Program-made: the position numbers and the translations under genes | Shown: piece after piece, positions 9,092-17,750 of the stretch | How positions within the stretch are numbered: the stretch's first letter is position 1 | How the letters are laid out: every line of letters begins with the position of its first letter | Notes under the pieces: model-generated | Told to the model about the DNA's origin: nothing | The model's input: the letters and a program-made list of their open reading frames with translations, nothing else | Database searches by the model: none | DNA from: Bacillus_BA songklensis | Lineage (GTDB): Bacteria; Bacillota; Bacilli; Bacillales; Bacillaceae_H | Direction of reading: 5' to 3' | Assembly: GCF_042649685.1 (NCBI RefSeq) | Contig: NZ_JBHRZT010000044.1 | Location: forward strand, 1 to 64,000 | Length of the DNA stretch: 64,000 bases

Positions 9092-9886
9092 GTGAGTAAT
9101 AAAGAAAATGTAGTCAGTCAGTTTGGAAAGAATGCCGGGAAATATGTGAAAAGTAAAGGGCATGCAAAGGGACAAGACTTAACCGTACTTTTAGAGATAG
9201 TAAAAGAAAATAAGAACGGTCATCTCCTAGATATTGCGACAGGTGGCGGGCATGTTGCAAACACCTTAGCTCCGCTGTTTGAAAAAGTAGTCGCTCTTGA
9301 TTTGACGCCGAAGATGTTGGAAAAAGCAAAAGAATTTATCGAAGGAAACGGCCATACGAATGTTTCCTTTGTTCAAGGAGATGCTGAATCATTGCCGTTC
9401 CACGACAAAACATTCGATACGGTATCATGCAGAATAGCCCCGCATCATTTTTCGCATGTTGAACGATTTGCAGGTGAAGTGTATCGTGTATTGAAAGAAA
9501 ACGGTTTGTTTCTACTAGTTGACAATGTCGCTCCAGAAATAGACGAATATGATCAATTTTATAATGATGTCGAGAAAAAAAGAGATCCGAGCCATTATCG
9601 GGCATACAAAAAAACAGAATGGATCTCGTTATTGGAACAAAAGGGGTTTCGAATTGAAAGCTTCTCTGTCTTTAAAAAGAAATTTTTATTTGAAGTATGG
9701 TGTGAGATGATGGCGCTCCCTGAAAAAGATAAAACGGAATTAAACGAGTATATGATTTCATCTTCACAGGATATGATCAAATTTTTCTCCATTGATATTA
9801 AGGATAATCAAGTTCAGTCCTTTCAAGGTGAAGCCATGCTGTTGGTTGCCAGGAAAGAAAGGGGGGGGAAGCTAAAGCCCGCTTAA
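9092..9886 (+). CDS. Class I SAM-dependent methyltransferase (UbiE/YcgJ-like)
   Basis: A soluble methyltransferase of the UbiE/Methyltransf_11 type, 264 residues. SAM-binding motif I is LLDIATGGGHVANTL, the acidic residue after strand 2 is in VVALDLTPKMLEKA, motif II is FVQGDAESLPF and the post-II strand is FDTVSCRIAPHHF. The substrate is unknown; close Bacillus relatives are uncharacterised YcgJ-type proteins. The start is the GTG at 9092, which follows GGGGAGAGG; the in-frame upstream TTG has no ribosome site. It appears monocistronic, with a strong terminator at 9966. Confidence 0.85.
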   Translation: MSNKENVVSQFGKNAGKYVKSKGHAKGQDLTVLLEIVKENKNGHLLDIATGGGHVANTLAPLFEKVVALDLTPKMLEKAKEFIEGNGHTNVSFVQGDAESLPFHDKTFDTVSCRIAPHHFSHVERFAGEVYRVLKENGLFLLVDNVAPEIDEYDQFYNDVEKKRDPSHYRAYKKTEWISLLEQKGFRIESFSVFKKKFLFEVWCEMMALPEKDKTELNEYMISSSQDMIKFFSIDIKDNQVQSFQGEAMLLVARKERGGKLKPA

Positions 9887-9965
9887 TTTAAAAAGGGATG
9901 TATAGAGTTAATATACCTTTTCCCGGCTTTTAAATTCATCTACAATATATGTTTGTTTTTAATGA

Positions 9966-10002
9966 AAAAGCTCAGGTCCAAGTAACAACTCTGAGCTTTT
10001 GA
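9966..10002 (+). terminator. Rho-independent terminator
   Basis: AAAAGCTCAG and CTGAGCTTTT pair perfectly over 10 bp around a 15-nt loop. The flanks allow termination from either direction. Confidence 0.75.
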
Positions 10003-10153
10003 GTTTGCTGAAGAATATGGAAAACTTTCTTGTTAGACTTCTTGACAATTAACTAGAGGGGATAAGTAAAAGCAACTACACTGTACATAATCACAATCCT
10101 AAAAGTACATTCATACGAAGAAAGGAAGCAGTCTCGTTTACAATTCCAATTTT

Positions 10154-10168
10154 ATGTAAACGCTTCCA
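10154..10168. promoter_or_regulatory. cre (CcpA) consensus match
   Basis: ATGTAAACGCTTCCA fits WTGNAANCGNWNNCW at all 15 positions. It lies about 220 bp upstream of the small gene at 10386, which may be under catabolite control. Confidence 0.5.
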
Positions 10169-10385
10169 ATAATAAGGAAATAGTGATAAAATATGGTTAT
10201 GAACAATCATCCTATTTACGGTGCATAAAAGTCACTTTTAAATAATTTAACAAGAGCGAAATCCTTATTTTGGGGTTTCTTTCTGCTCTTTTAGAAAAAA
10301 AGTTCATGACATTAATTTTGATTGATTCATCCAGTTTTATAAGTGTTTCCAGTGGGCTAAAGGAACTTAAGAGGGAGGGTTAAAC

Positions 10386-10676
10386 ATGAGAGAAGAGATT
10401 CCGATGAATAGGTATCACTTTCTGGAGAAGCGAGTCAAACATCACATGCAATGTCTATTAGTAAAGACTCCTGAACAGGTGGTACAGTATTTTGAAAAAC
10501 GATTAAAAAAGTACAGAGATATTTTAGAAAAAAGGGATGTTTATCCTGAAAGTGTAGTAGTGTCCGTACAGCATCTTATTAGGGAATATTCTTTAGATAT
10601 TACGAGAATTAAGGAATATATGAATTATATGAATCCACATAAAGAATTTAACATGGGTAAAAACCACCCATGCTAA
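10386..10676 (+). CDS. Small hypothetical protein
   Basis: I do not recognise a family. The 96-residue product is basic, soluble and predicted mostly helical, with LLVKTPEQVVQYFEKRLKKY near the N-terminus and paired Tyr/Met residues near the C-terminus; there is no signal peptide or membrane segment. The start is supported by AGGGAGGG seven bases upstream. A second in-frame ATG seven codons later is possible. It stands alone, between a cre consensus site and the palindromic repeat at 10681. Confidence 0.55.
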   Translation: MREEIPMNRYHFLEKRVKHHMQCLLVKTPEQVVQYFEKRLKKYRDILEKRDVYPESVVVSVQHLIREYSLDITRIKEYMNYMNPHKEFNMGKNHPC

Positions 10677-10680
10677 ATTC

Positions 10681-10726
10681 TTTACGCATAAGCGGCTGAC
10701 AAGCTCCCTTACGGGTTCTTGTCAGC
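10681..10726. repeat. Palindromic intergenic repeat, copy C (cut by gap)
   Basis: A run of 22 bases beginning TTTACGCATAAGCGGCTGAC is identical to the reverse complement of 52004-52025 in copy B. Here it forms a hairpin, GCTGACAAG against CTTGTCAGC (10718-10726), that is cut by the N-run. The copy is inverted relative to B. A hairpin repeat may be why the assembly broke here. Confidence 0.7.
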
Positions 10727-10853
10727 NNNNNNNNNNNNNNNNNNNNNNNNNNNNNNNNNNNNNNNNNNNNNNNNNNNNNNNNNNNNNNNNNNNNNNNNNN
10801 NNNNNNNNNNNNNNNNNNNNNNNNNNNNNNNNNNNNNNNNNNNNNNNNNNNNN
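10727..10853. other. Assembly gap (127 N's)
   Basis: The bases are unknown. The true size of the gap may differ from 127, and linkage of the two sides rests on the scaffold only. Confidence 0.99.
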
Positions 10854-10857
10854 ATGA

Positions 10858-11010
10858 CCAAGCTTATATGATCAGGATGACTTCAACAAAAATACACTCA
10901 ATCACAAAGAACTAACTATAGACGGATATAATGAACAAATTAAAAAAACTGAGGAAACGAAAAATAACATAGAAGATTTTACTAGACTATTATTCCATTA
11001 TTATATATGA
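10858..11010 (+). pseudogene. Possible gene end or remnant next to the gap
   Basis: The frame starting at 10858 is open for 50 codons, reading SLYDQDDFNKNTLNHKE and YNEQIKKTEETKNN before a TGA at 11008. It is hydrophilic and looks protein-like, but it has no start codon and an in-frame TGA immediately upstream at 10855. It could be the end of a gene whose body lies in the gap if the first bases after the gap are wrong, or a decayed remnant. I do not recognise the protein. Confidence 0.25.
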
Positions 11011-11044
11011 TAATATGGTAAACAAAACCAAATATTGTCGAGCA

Positions 11045-11230
11045 AGATGGTGCTAAGGCCGTTTGGGGCCTTTAGCTTAAAAGGGAAGACCGGTGAAAAT
11101 CCGGCACGGTTCCGCCACTGTAAGCGGGGAGAGGCCTTGCAATATGTCACTGTTTTAAGATTAGATGGGAAGACGCAAGGAATTGAAGATCCGCAAGTCA
11201 GGAGACCTGCCATGTTGCAGACGCCATGAA
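11045..11230 (+). ncRNA. Cobalamin (B12) riboswitch
   Basis: The leader has the conserved core of the adenosylcobalamin aptamer: AAAAGGGAAGACCGGTGAAA, then the B12 box GCCACTG at 11114-11120 inside CCGCCACTGTAAGCGG, and the 3' part GTCAGGAGACCTGCC. It lies about 250 bp upstream of the first gene of the cobalamin operon and is followed by a terminator at 11349. By analogy with other Bacillus leaders, bound coenzyme B12 should favour the terminator and switch the operon off. Confidence 0.93.
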
Positions 11231-11348
11231 CCTACGAGAATAGGGGGGGTGTCACGTTCGGAAAGCAAGCATTCGCGATTAAGGCTGCCATTTTGGGTCT
11301 TCATCTCGTTCGTTTTCTTCTATTGTTTGCTGTTATTCTTTCGTGTAC

Positions 11349-11386
11349 AAAAGCATCCTCATATGTTGAGGGTGCTTTTCTTTTTG
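11349..11386 (+). terminator. Leader terminator of the cobalamin riboswitch
   Basis: AAAAGCATCCTCA and TGAGGGTGCTTTT pair over 13 bp with one wobble and run into CTTTTTG. It lies between the aptamer and the first gene, so it is the likely expression platform. Confidence 0.8.
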
Positions 11387-11479
11387 TACGGAAAAAGACC
11401 ATAGTCCGAGTACTCTTTCATGTTTTGAATACTACTTTTAGAAGACGGGCGGGGTTTAAAAAAGGGAGAGGTGAGTGCA

Positions 11480-11863
11480 ATGACAACTTGGAATTTAACG
11501 GGAACGAAACATCATGTCTTAATTTGCAACGGATCAAGCTGCATGCGAAAAGGAGGGGAAGAAGTCACCCAGGCCATTCGGGATGAAATTAAACGATTAA
11601 ATCTGGATGAACAAATTCATACGACGAGAACACGCTGCAATGGAAGATGTAAAGATGCTTGTATCGTCATCGCGTATCCGGAAGGAACATGGTATAAAGT
11701 CGCGTCACCAGAGGAAGGGCGGAACATCATCACCGAACATCTGGCGGATGGAAAAGTAATAGAGGATTCGGTCATCTACCAATTTGGTGATGAAGGCATG
11801 ATAGCCTCCAGTTATGAAGGCTTCCATGAAGGAATCTCAAAAATGGAGAAGGCGGGGAAGTAA
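11480..11863 (+). CDS. Thioredoxin-like [2Fe-2S] ferredoxin of the cobalamin operon
   Basis: A 127-residue protein with the thioredoxin-fold 2Fe-2S ferredoxin pattern: Cys pair CNGSSC near the N-terminus and RCNGRCKDAC about 35 residues later, giving the four cluster ligands. It is probably an electron carrier for redox steps of cobalt-corrin synthesis, such as cobalt reduction or the Fe-S enzymes CbiX and CbiH60 encoded next. The ATG at 11480 is preferred to the GTG at 11471, which overlaps the GGGAGAGG ribosome site. It is the first gene after the riboswitch; in B. megaterium the cobI operon starts with cbiW, but I cannot say from sequence whether this gene or the next corresponds to it. 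Confidence 0.8.
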   Translation: MTTWNLTGTKHHVLICNGSSCMRKGGEEVTQAIRDEIKRLNLDEQIHTTRTRCNGRCKDACIVIAYPEGTWYKVASPEEGRNIITEHLADGKVIEDSVIYQFGDEGMIASSYEGFHEGISKMEKAGK

Positions 11864-11866
11864 ACG

Positions 11867-12571
11867 ATGGAATGGTTGAGTTTTGCCTTATTGGCGATCC
11901 TTATTGGAATGAGGCATGGAATGGACAGCGACCATGTCGCAGCGATTGCCGATATGGTCGGCAGTGAAAACGGGAAGAAGAGACAAGTCTCCTTAGGGGT
12001 CATGTATGCATTCGGACACGGCTTGATCGTGCTGTGCATTGGGCTGGTGACTTTATTTATCGGGACCAAATTGCCGGAAGGTGCCCAAAATATGATCGAA
12101 ATCTGTGTGGGCCTAACTCTTCTCATATTAGGGGGAATAATCTTACACTCTCTTTTTCAGCAAAATAAAGAATACGAGTTTAAGAGTCGATTAAGGATCG
12201 TCTATGAATTCGTGCTAAAGTTTTTAAAGAAATCAGGAAAGGGGGTAGACATCTCACCGGTCGGTTTAGGAATCATTAGTGCGTTGATCATCGGTATCAT
12301 TCATGGTGTCGGTGTAGAAAGCCCGACGCAAATAGCGATTATCACAAATGCGGCAGGGGTTGATAACACAACAGCCGCTGCACTTCAGCTCATTCTTTTT
12401 GTGGTGGGATTGCTGGCTTCAACAATTTTCATTACGTTTCTTCTTTCATGGGGGTTCACAAAGGCAAAATTCAGACGAAAGCTTTATATTGTCCTTGGTT
12501 CCGTAACGGGAATCTACAGCATTGGATTGGGAATTTCAATAATGGCAGAAATCATGAAAGGGGGACTGTAA
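11867..12571 (+). CDS. Nickel/cobalt transporter-like membrane protein
   Basis: A 234-residue integral membrane protein with about six hydrophobic segments. Helix 1 carries RHGMDSDHVAAIAD, the HX4DH signature with which NiCoT-type permeases bind Ni2+ or Co2+. A second conserved helix reads IIHGVGVESPTQIAI. Its place in a cobalamin operon makes cobalt the likely substrate. It is shorter than classical eight-helix NiCoT proteins (about 330 residues), so it is a related subfamily. It starts three bases after the ferredoxin gene, behind GGGGAAG, and the next gene begins one base after its stop, so it is translated as part of the operon. Confidence 0.8.
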   Translation: MEWLSFALLAILIGMRHGMDSDHVAAIADMVGSENGKKRQVSLGVMYAFGHGLIVLCIGLVTLFIGTKLPEGAQNMIEICVGLTLLILGGIILHSLFQQNKEYEFKSRLRIVYEFVLKFLKKSGKGVDISPVGLGIISALIIGIIHGVGVESPTQIAIITNAAGVDNTTAAALQLILFVVGLLASTIFITFLLSWGFTKAKFRRKLYIVLGSVTGIYSIGLGISIMAEIMKGGL

Positions 12572-12572
12572 A

Positions 12573-14165
12573 GTGGCAGGTAAGTTACTTATAGTCGGAT
12601 TTGGTCCCGGCAGTTTTGAGCATATCACGAAAAGAGCGCAGGAAGCGATTCAAGAGAGCGATTGTGTGATCGGATACAAAACGTATGTAGAATTAATTCA
12701 GAATTTGCTTTCTAATCAGGAAATAATCAGTACAGGAATGGCAGAAGAGGTGACCCGTGCACAGGCTGCTGTCCGCCTTGCTGAAGAAGGCAAAAAGGTT
12801 GCCGTCATTTCAAGCGGTGACGCAGGTGTTTACGGAATGGCAGGACTCATTTACGAAGTTCTCGTGGAAAAAGGGTGGAGTGAAGAGACGGGTGTGGAAG
12901 TGGAAGTCATCCCGGGAATATCGGCCATCAATTCTTGTGCAGCCTTGCTCGGTGCTCCGGTCATGCACGATGCTTGTACGATTAGTTTAAGCGATCACTT
13001 GACGCCATGGGATTTGATTGCCAAACGCATCGAAGCGGCCGCTCAGGCGGACTTTGTCATTGCCCTTTATAATCCAAAAAGCGGCCGCAGAACGAGACAA
13101 ATCGCAGAAGCTCAAAAAATTCTGCTCAAATATCGTTCTCCGGAAACACCGGTTGGCCTTGTCAAAAGCGCTTTTCGCGAGAAACAAGATATCGTCATGA
13201 CCAATCTAAAAGAGATGCTCGATCACGAAATTGGCATGCTTACAACCGTTATGATCGGGAACTCGTCTACTTTTTTATATGGCAGCAAGATGATCACACC
13301 AAGAGGATACCAGCGAAAATATACGCTCGATTCGGAGGTACAGCCGTTAAAGCCGCATGAAAGGCTGCGACACGAAAATGAACCTTGGGCGCTTCATCAA
13401 GGGAAACAGGAAGAATCTCCCCTTTCTCTGGCCATGGAAGCTCTAAAAAAAGTAAAGGCTGAAAAAGCTGCTGCATTGGACACCACTGGTGTCGGCCGTG
13501 CATACAATCCAGTTGAATCCATTTTTGAGCTGGCCGTCAGTCCTGGAGTCGTCAACAAAAAATTCACGCCGGAGCAAATGATGGCCCTAGCCGAAGTGGT
13601 CGGCCAAAAAGGGACGATGGAATATACACCTCATCATCAAATCCTTCTTCGGATTCCAACTTCAAGTCCCGATAAGGTAACGGAAAAATTACGGAACGTC
13701 AATTTATCGTTGTCGCCGACAGGAGATGTTCTCGTTGTCAAAGCATGTGACTTTTGCGATGGAGAGAAGAGGGATTCCATTCCTTACGCAGAGAAAATCC
13801 AAGAAAAACTAGGTGGGATGGACCTTCCGAAAGAATTGATGATTGGTTTCAATGGATGCGGAATGGCATGTTACGGTGCAGTAAAGGAAGATATCGGCAT
13901 TGTGTACCGAAAAGGGAAATTCGATTTATTTTTAGGAGCGAAGACGGTCGGTAGGACTGCCCATGCCGGACAGCCCGTTGCAGAAGGAATTGAACCCGAA
14001 GACATCGTGGAAGTCATTGAAAACATCGTCTGGGAGTATAAGGAGAAAGGACATCCAAATGAACGGTTTTATAAATTTTTTAAGCGCGTTCGGGAAGTGC
14101 AAGGGTTCAAACATAAAGACATCGCGCCTAACATTCAAATCGAGCCTGCGCCATGCGGGGAGTAG
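12573..14165 (+). CDS. cbiH60: CbiH60: (cobalt-)precorrin-3B C17-methyltransferase with Fe-S reductase-like domain
   Basis: The first ~245 residues are a CbiH/CobJ tetrapyrrole methylase (GFGPGSFEHITKRAQ, SSGDAGVYGMAG, EVIPGISAIN, ALYNPKSGRR) that performs the ring contraction and C17 methylation. The C-terminal half is a nitrite/sulfite-reductase ferredoxin-like domain with cysteines in KACDFCDG and GFNGCGMACYG that suit a [4Fe-4S] cluster. This two-domain form is known from B. megaterium as CbiH60. Length (530 residues) fits that protein. It starts at a GTG directly after the transporter gene, behind GGGGG. The extra domain may supply electrons during ring contraction. Confidence 0.92.
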   Translation: MAGKLLIVGFGPGSFEHITKRAQEAIQESDCVIGYKTYVELIQNLLSNQEIISTGMAEEVTRAQAAVRLAEEGKKVAVISSGDAGVYGMAGLIYEVLVEKGWSEETGVEVEVIPGISAINSCAALLGAPVMHDACTISLSDHLTPWDLIAKRIEAAAQADFVIALYNPKSGRRTRQIAEAQKILLKYRSPETPVGLVKSAFREKQDIVMTNLKEMLDHEIGMLTTVMIGNSSTFLYGSKMITPRGYQRKYTLDSEVQPLKPHERLRHENEPWALHQGKQEESPLSLAMEALKKVKAEKAAALDTTGVGRAYNPVESIFELAVSPGVVNKKFTPEQMMALAEVVGQKGTMEYTPHHQILLRIPTSSPDKVTEKLRNVNLSLSPTGDVLVVKACDFCDGEKRDSIPYAEKIQEKLGGMDLPKELMIGFNGCGMACYGAVKEDIGIVYRKGKFDLFLGAKTVGRTAHAGQPVAEGIEPEDIVEVIENIVWEYKEKGHPNERFYKFFKRVREVQGFKHKDIAPNIQIEPAPCGE

Positions 14166-14207
14166 AGAGTTGATATTCCAAAATAAACGAAGCAAGGAGG
14201 AAGAAAG

Positions 14208-15098
14208 ATGAAAGCAGTGTTAATGGTAGGCCACGGAAGCCGTGATGCGGAAGGAAGCGAGCAGGTACGGCAATTTATTGAAAACTTGAAACCGGAATTG
14301 GATTCATCTCTTTTAGTGGAAACATGCTTTTTGGAATTCGAATCTCCAAATGTGAATCAAGGGATTGACAACTGTGTCCGAAAAGGAGCAAGCCACATCC
14401 TTGTCATTCCGATCATGCTGTTGCCGGCAGGGCATTCGAAAATCCATATTCCCGCCGCGATTGATGAGGCGAAGGAAAGGTACCCGCACATACAGTTTAC
14501 ATATGGAAGACCAATCGGGATTCATGAGGAAACATTGGAAATTTGTAAAAATCGGTTGGAAGATGTCGGCGAGAACGTTCATGAGCCTGATTCGGATACG
14601 GCAGTCGTATTGCTGGGCCGAGGAGGGAGCGATCCTGATGCCAACAGTGATTTATATAAAATCACCCGCCTTTTATGGGAGAAACTTCATTACAAATTGA
14701 TTGAGCCTGCATTTATGGGTGTAACCGATCCTCTCGTCCGTGAGGGGGTAGAACGGTGTATCAAGCTCGGGGCGAAAAGGATTGTTATTCTCCCTTACTT
14801 TTTGTTCACGGGTATTTTAATTAAACGCCTGGAAGATGTGGTAAAAGAACTGGAGCAAACTTATCCTGAACATGAATTTAAACTTGCCGATTATTTTGGT
14901 TTTCATGAGGGGCTGCGAACCGTTATAAAGGACCGCATTGATGAAGCGATCCAAGGAGAAGTGAAAATGAATTGCGACACGTGTCAATATCGCATTAATG
15001 CAATGGAGTTTATCGATCATCACCATCATCATGACCATGACCACCACCATCATCATAAACATGAACACACCCATGGAAATGAGGTGCAAAAAATATAA
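14208..15098 (+). CDS. cbiX: Sirohydrochlorin cobaltochelatase CbiX (long form)
   Basis: Inserts Co2+ into sirohydrochlorin, the first committed cobalt step of the early-cobalt route. Two CbiX repeats are visible (MVGHGSRDAEGSEQV and VVLLGRGGSDPDANS), each with the chelatase Gly-rich start, and HSKIHIPAAIDEA carries the metal-site His. The C-terminus has MNCDTCQYR (M254-X-C256-X2-C259, an MXCXXC Fe-S motif) and a tail with over a dozen His residues (about 270-290), as in the B. megaterium enzyme; the tail probably binds or stores cobalt. AAGGAGG precedes the ATG. The last base of its TAA is the first base of the cbiJ ATG. Confidence 0.95.
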   Translation: MKAVLMVGHGSRDAEGSEQVRQFIENLKPELDSSLLVETCFLEFESPNVNQGIDNCVRKGASHILVIPIMLLPAGHSKIHIPAAIDEAKERYPHIQFTYGRPIGIHEETLEICKNRLEDVGENVHEPDSDTAVVLLGRGGSDPDANSDLYKITRLLWEKLHYKLIEPAFMGVTDPLVREGVERCIKLGAKRIVILPYFLFTGILIKRLEDVVKELEQTYPEHEFKLADYFGFHEGLRTVIKDRIDEAIQGEVKMNCDTCQYRINAMEFIDHHHHHDHDHHHHHKHEHTHGNEVQKI

Positions 15099-15856
15099 TG
15101 ATTTTGTTTTTAGCAGGTACGAGTGATGCACGGGCTCTGGCGCTTGAAATCAAAAAAAACGGGTTTGAACTATTGACAACGGTTGTGACGGAAAACGCAG
15201 CAAACGAGATGAGAGAGAATGGATTAAAGGTCCATGTTGGCCGATTGACGAATGAAGAGATTGCAAGCTTTATTGAAGAATATAAGGCGAAGGCGGTTGT
15301 GGATGCAAGTCACCCCTTTGCGGAGGAAGCAAGCAAAAACGCGATACAAGGAGCAAAGCTGGCAAATGTTCCGTACATTCGTTATGAACGGGAATCTCAG
15401 CAATTTGGGAATCGCCATCTTATCATGGTCGATACGTATGAAGAAGCAGCAATGGTCGCCGCTGAAAAAAAAGGTGTCATCATGCTGACAACCGGAAGTA
15501 AAACATTGCAAGTATTCTCTGAAAAGCTGCTTCATTTACCCGAAACACGGGTCATTGCCCGCATGCTGCCAAGAAAAGACAACATGGAAAAATGTGAGCA
15601 ACTCGGATTTTCACAAAAAAATATAGTCGCCATCCAAGGACCATTCACAAAAGAGTTCAACAAGGCACTATACAAGCAATACGGAGTGACCTTAATGATT
15701 ACAAAAGAAAGCGGGAAAGCCGGTTCAGTAGACGAAAAGCTGGAAGCGGCCATGGAACTTGGAATTGAAACAATTATGATTAGACGTCCGAAGATCGATT
15801 ATGGAACAGCCTACTCCAGCTTTTCCGATATCATTAGCCGCTTACTTACAATTTGA
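15098..15856 (+). CDS. cbiJ: Cobalt-precorrin-6A reductase
   Basis: NAD(P)H-dependent reductase of the CobK/CbiJ family that reduces cobalt-precorrin-6A. The 252-residue product shows the family's N-terminal LFLAGTSDARALA nucleotide loop, DASHPFAEEASKNA, the IRYERES segment, MLTTGSKTL and VIARMLPR. Length is normal. It overlaps the cbiX stop by one base, so the two are probably translationally coupled. A 111-bp gap separates it from cbiC, the largest within the core corrin genes, and no promoter or terminator is evident there. Confidence 0.93.
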   Translation: MILFLAGTSDARALALEIKKNGFELLTTVVTENAANEMRENGLKVHVGRLTNEEIASFIEEYKAKAVVDASHPFAEEASKNAIQGAKLANVPYIRYERESQQFGNRHLIMVDTYEEAAMVAAEKKGVIMLTTGSKTLQVFSEKLLHLPETRVIARMLPRKDNMEKCEQLGFSQKNIVAIQGPFTKEFNKALYKQYGVTLMITKESGKAGSVDEKLEAAMELGIETIMIRRPKIDYGTAYSSFSDIISRLLTI

Positions 15857-15967
15857 AAAATTTGTTGAACCGATCAGGCTTTTATGGGCAGTGATTCCTT
15901 ACTTAGTGTAGTTTGAAGCGGGAATCTTTCTGCCCGTTAGAGCAGGATAAAACAGGAGGGGATCAAG

Positions 15968-16615
15968 ATGGATTTTCGCACAGAATTTAAACCGTTGACA
16001 GTACAACCACAGGAAATTGAAGGAAGAAGCTTTGAAATGATTACGGAAGAAATTGGAGAGCACCCGTTTACCGCAGAACAGTACCCGATAGTACAACGGG
16101 TGATCCATGCCTCTGCGGATTTTGAGCTGGGGCGCAGCCTTGTCTTTCACCCGGATGCAATCCAAGCAGGAATCCACGCTATCCGGAGCGGAAAAAAAGT
16201 GGTGGCGGATGTGCAGATGGTGCAAGTTGGAATCAGCAAACAGCGAATTGAAAAATACGGCGGAGAAATCAAAGTATATATTTCAGACCCGGATGTCATG
16301 GAAGAAGCGAAGCGTCTTAATACGACAAGGGCCATTATTTCGATGAGAAAAGCGATTAAAGAAGCAGACGGCGGCATTTTTGCCATCGGAAACGCACCGA
16401 CGGCATTGCTCGAGCTCATTCGGTTGATCAAAGAAGGTGAAGCGAAACCGGGTCTTGTCATTGGCCTGCCGGTTGGGTTCGTGTCAGCTGCCGAATCAAA
16501 AGAGGAACTGGCAAAACTGGATGTTCCTTTTATTACAAACATCGGGAGGAAAGGCGGGAGTACCGTCACGGTTGCAGCTTTAAATGCGATTTCTATTCTT
16601 GCAGACAAGGCGTAA
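15968..16615 (+). CDS. cbiC: Cobalt-precorrin-8 methylmutase
   Basis: Moves the C11 methyl group to C12 of the ring, giving cobyrinate. The 215 residues include the family features ERSFEMI-like GRSFEMITEEIG, YPIVQRVIHASADFE (with the conserved His of the active site), VVADVQMVQ and IGNAPTALLELIRL, GLPVGFVSAAESKE. Length matches CbiC/CobH. AGGAGGGG is placed seven bases before the ATG. The next gene, cbiD, begins four bases after its stop. Confidence 0.95.
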   Translation: MDFRTEFKPLTVQPQEIEGRSFEMITEEIGEHPFTAEQYPIVQRVIHASADFELGRSLVFHPDAIQAGIHAIRSGKKVVADVQMVQVGISKQRIEKYGGEIKVYISDPDVMEEAKRLNTTRAIISMRKAIKEADGGIFAIGNAPTALLELIRLIKEGEAKPGLVIGLPVGFVSAAESKEELAKLDVPFITNIGRKGGSTVTVAALNAISILADKA

Positions 16616-16619
16616 ACCG

Positions 16620-17750
16620 ATGATGAAAGAAGTTCCAAAAAATAAAAAGAAATTAAGGCAGGGCTATACGACAGGCTCTTGCGCAACGGCAGCAACGAAG
16701 GCGGCATTGACGGCATTAATTACAGGTGAAAAGCACATGGAAGCGACGATTTACCTTCCTGTCGGGAAGTTTGCCACTTTTCAAATGGAGAGCTGTGAAG
16801 TAACGCAGGATATGGCAGAAGCCGGTGTTATTAAAGATGCTGGTGACGATCCCGATGCCACCCACAACGCTTTAATCAAATCAACGGTCACTTGGTGTGA
16901 AATGCCCGGAATTACAATAGACGGCGGCATTGGCGTCGGACGTGTGACAAAGGAAGGGCTGCCGGTTTCAGTCGGGGAAGCTGCCATCAATCCTGTACCG
17001 AGAAAGATGATTTACGAAACGGCAAAAGAGGTTTTAACGGAATTTAATATCACAAGAGGTGTTAAAGTGGTCATTTCCGTTCCCGATGGAGAAGAGATCG
17101 CTAAAAAAACGCTGAATGCCCGACTTGGCATTATTGGCGGTATCTCCATTTTAGGAACTCGCGGCATTGTCGTTCCGTTTTCCACTGCCGCTTATAAAGC
17201 AAGCATTGTTCAAGCCATTAGTGTAGCCAAAGCGGGAGGTTGTGACCATGTTGTCATTACAACAGGCGGACGCAGTGAAAAATTGGGTATGCAGCAATAT
17301 CCCGATCTTCCTGAAGAAGCATTTATCGAAATGGGAGATTTTGTCGGTTTTACATTGAAAGAGTGCAAGCGGCAAGGGATAAAGAGAGTATCCATGGTCG
17401 GCATGATGGGGAAATTTTCAAAAGTTGCTCAAGGGGTCATGATGGTCCATTCCAAAAGCGCTCCTGTCGATTTTAACTTTCTGGCGAGCGTTGCCAGGGA
17501 GGCAGGAGCGGATGGAGAACTTTGCGAACAAGTACTAAATGCCAATACCGCTTCACAAGTCGGTGATTTAATGATGGAAAGCGGACTTGTGGAGTTTTTT
17601 CAAAAGCTTTGTGATTGCTGTTGTTTGAACGGTTTGAAAGAAATAAGAGGCGGACTGGAAATTGAAACAAGCCTGTATACATTAAAAGGTGCGCTTTTAG
17701 GAAAGGCGGTACGAAATGGCACAGAACATCAAAGTGATTGGAATAGGTGA
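16620..17750 (+). CDS. cbiD: Cobalt-precorrin-5B (C1)-methyltransferase
   Basis: Methylates C1 of cobalt-precorrin-5B during the anaerobic-type pathway. The N-terminal LRQGYTTGSCATAATKAAL is diagnostic for CbiD; GVGRVTKEGLPVSVGEAAINPVPR and GIVVPFSTAAYKASIV follow. I take the ATG at 16620 (376 residues) because the upstream ATG at 16584 is inside cbiC and would add an unrelated leader. The 3' end overlaps cbiET by 35 bases, so the two are translationally linked. Confidence 0.93.
   Translation: MMKEVPKNKKKLRQGYTTGSCATAATKAALTALITGEKHMEATIYLPVGKFATFQMESCEVTQDMAEAGVIKDAGDDPDATHNALIKSTVTWCEMPGITIDGGIGVGRVTKEGLPVSVGEAAINPVPRKMIYETAKEVLTEFNITRGVKVVISVPDGEEIAKKTLNARLGIIGGISILGTRGIVVPFSTAAYKASIVQAISVAKAGGCDHVVITTGGRSEKLGMQQYPDLPEEAFIEMGDFVGFTLKECKRQGIKRVSMVGMMGKFSKVAQGVMMVHSKSAPVDFNFLASVAREAGADGELCEQVLNANTASQVGDLMMESGLVEFFQKLCDCCCLNGLKEIRGGLEIETSLYTLKGALLGKAVRNGTEHQSDWNR

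Larger units (their letters stand above)
9887..10385. other. Intergenic stretch with terminator and cre site
   Basis: The stretch holds the terminator of the methyltransferase gene (9966) and a cre-consensus site (10154) upstream of the small gene at 10386. Nothing else is recognisable; there is no ORF with a ribosome binding site. Confidence 0.4.

Noticed and set aside
14817..15131. Minus-strand frame rich in Met/Val opposite the end of cbiX
   Set aside because: It is the shadow of the His-rich tail (CAT/CAC codons read backwards), with no ribosome site.
16147..16716. Minus-strand 189-codon frame opposite cbiC and cbiD
   Set aside because: It is antisense to two well-conserved enzymes and has no start signal.
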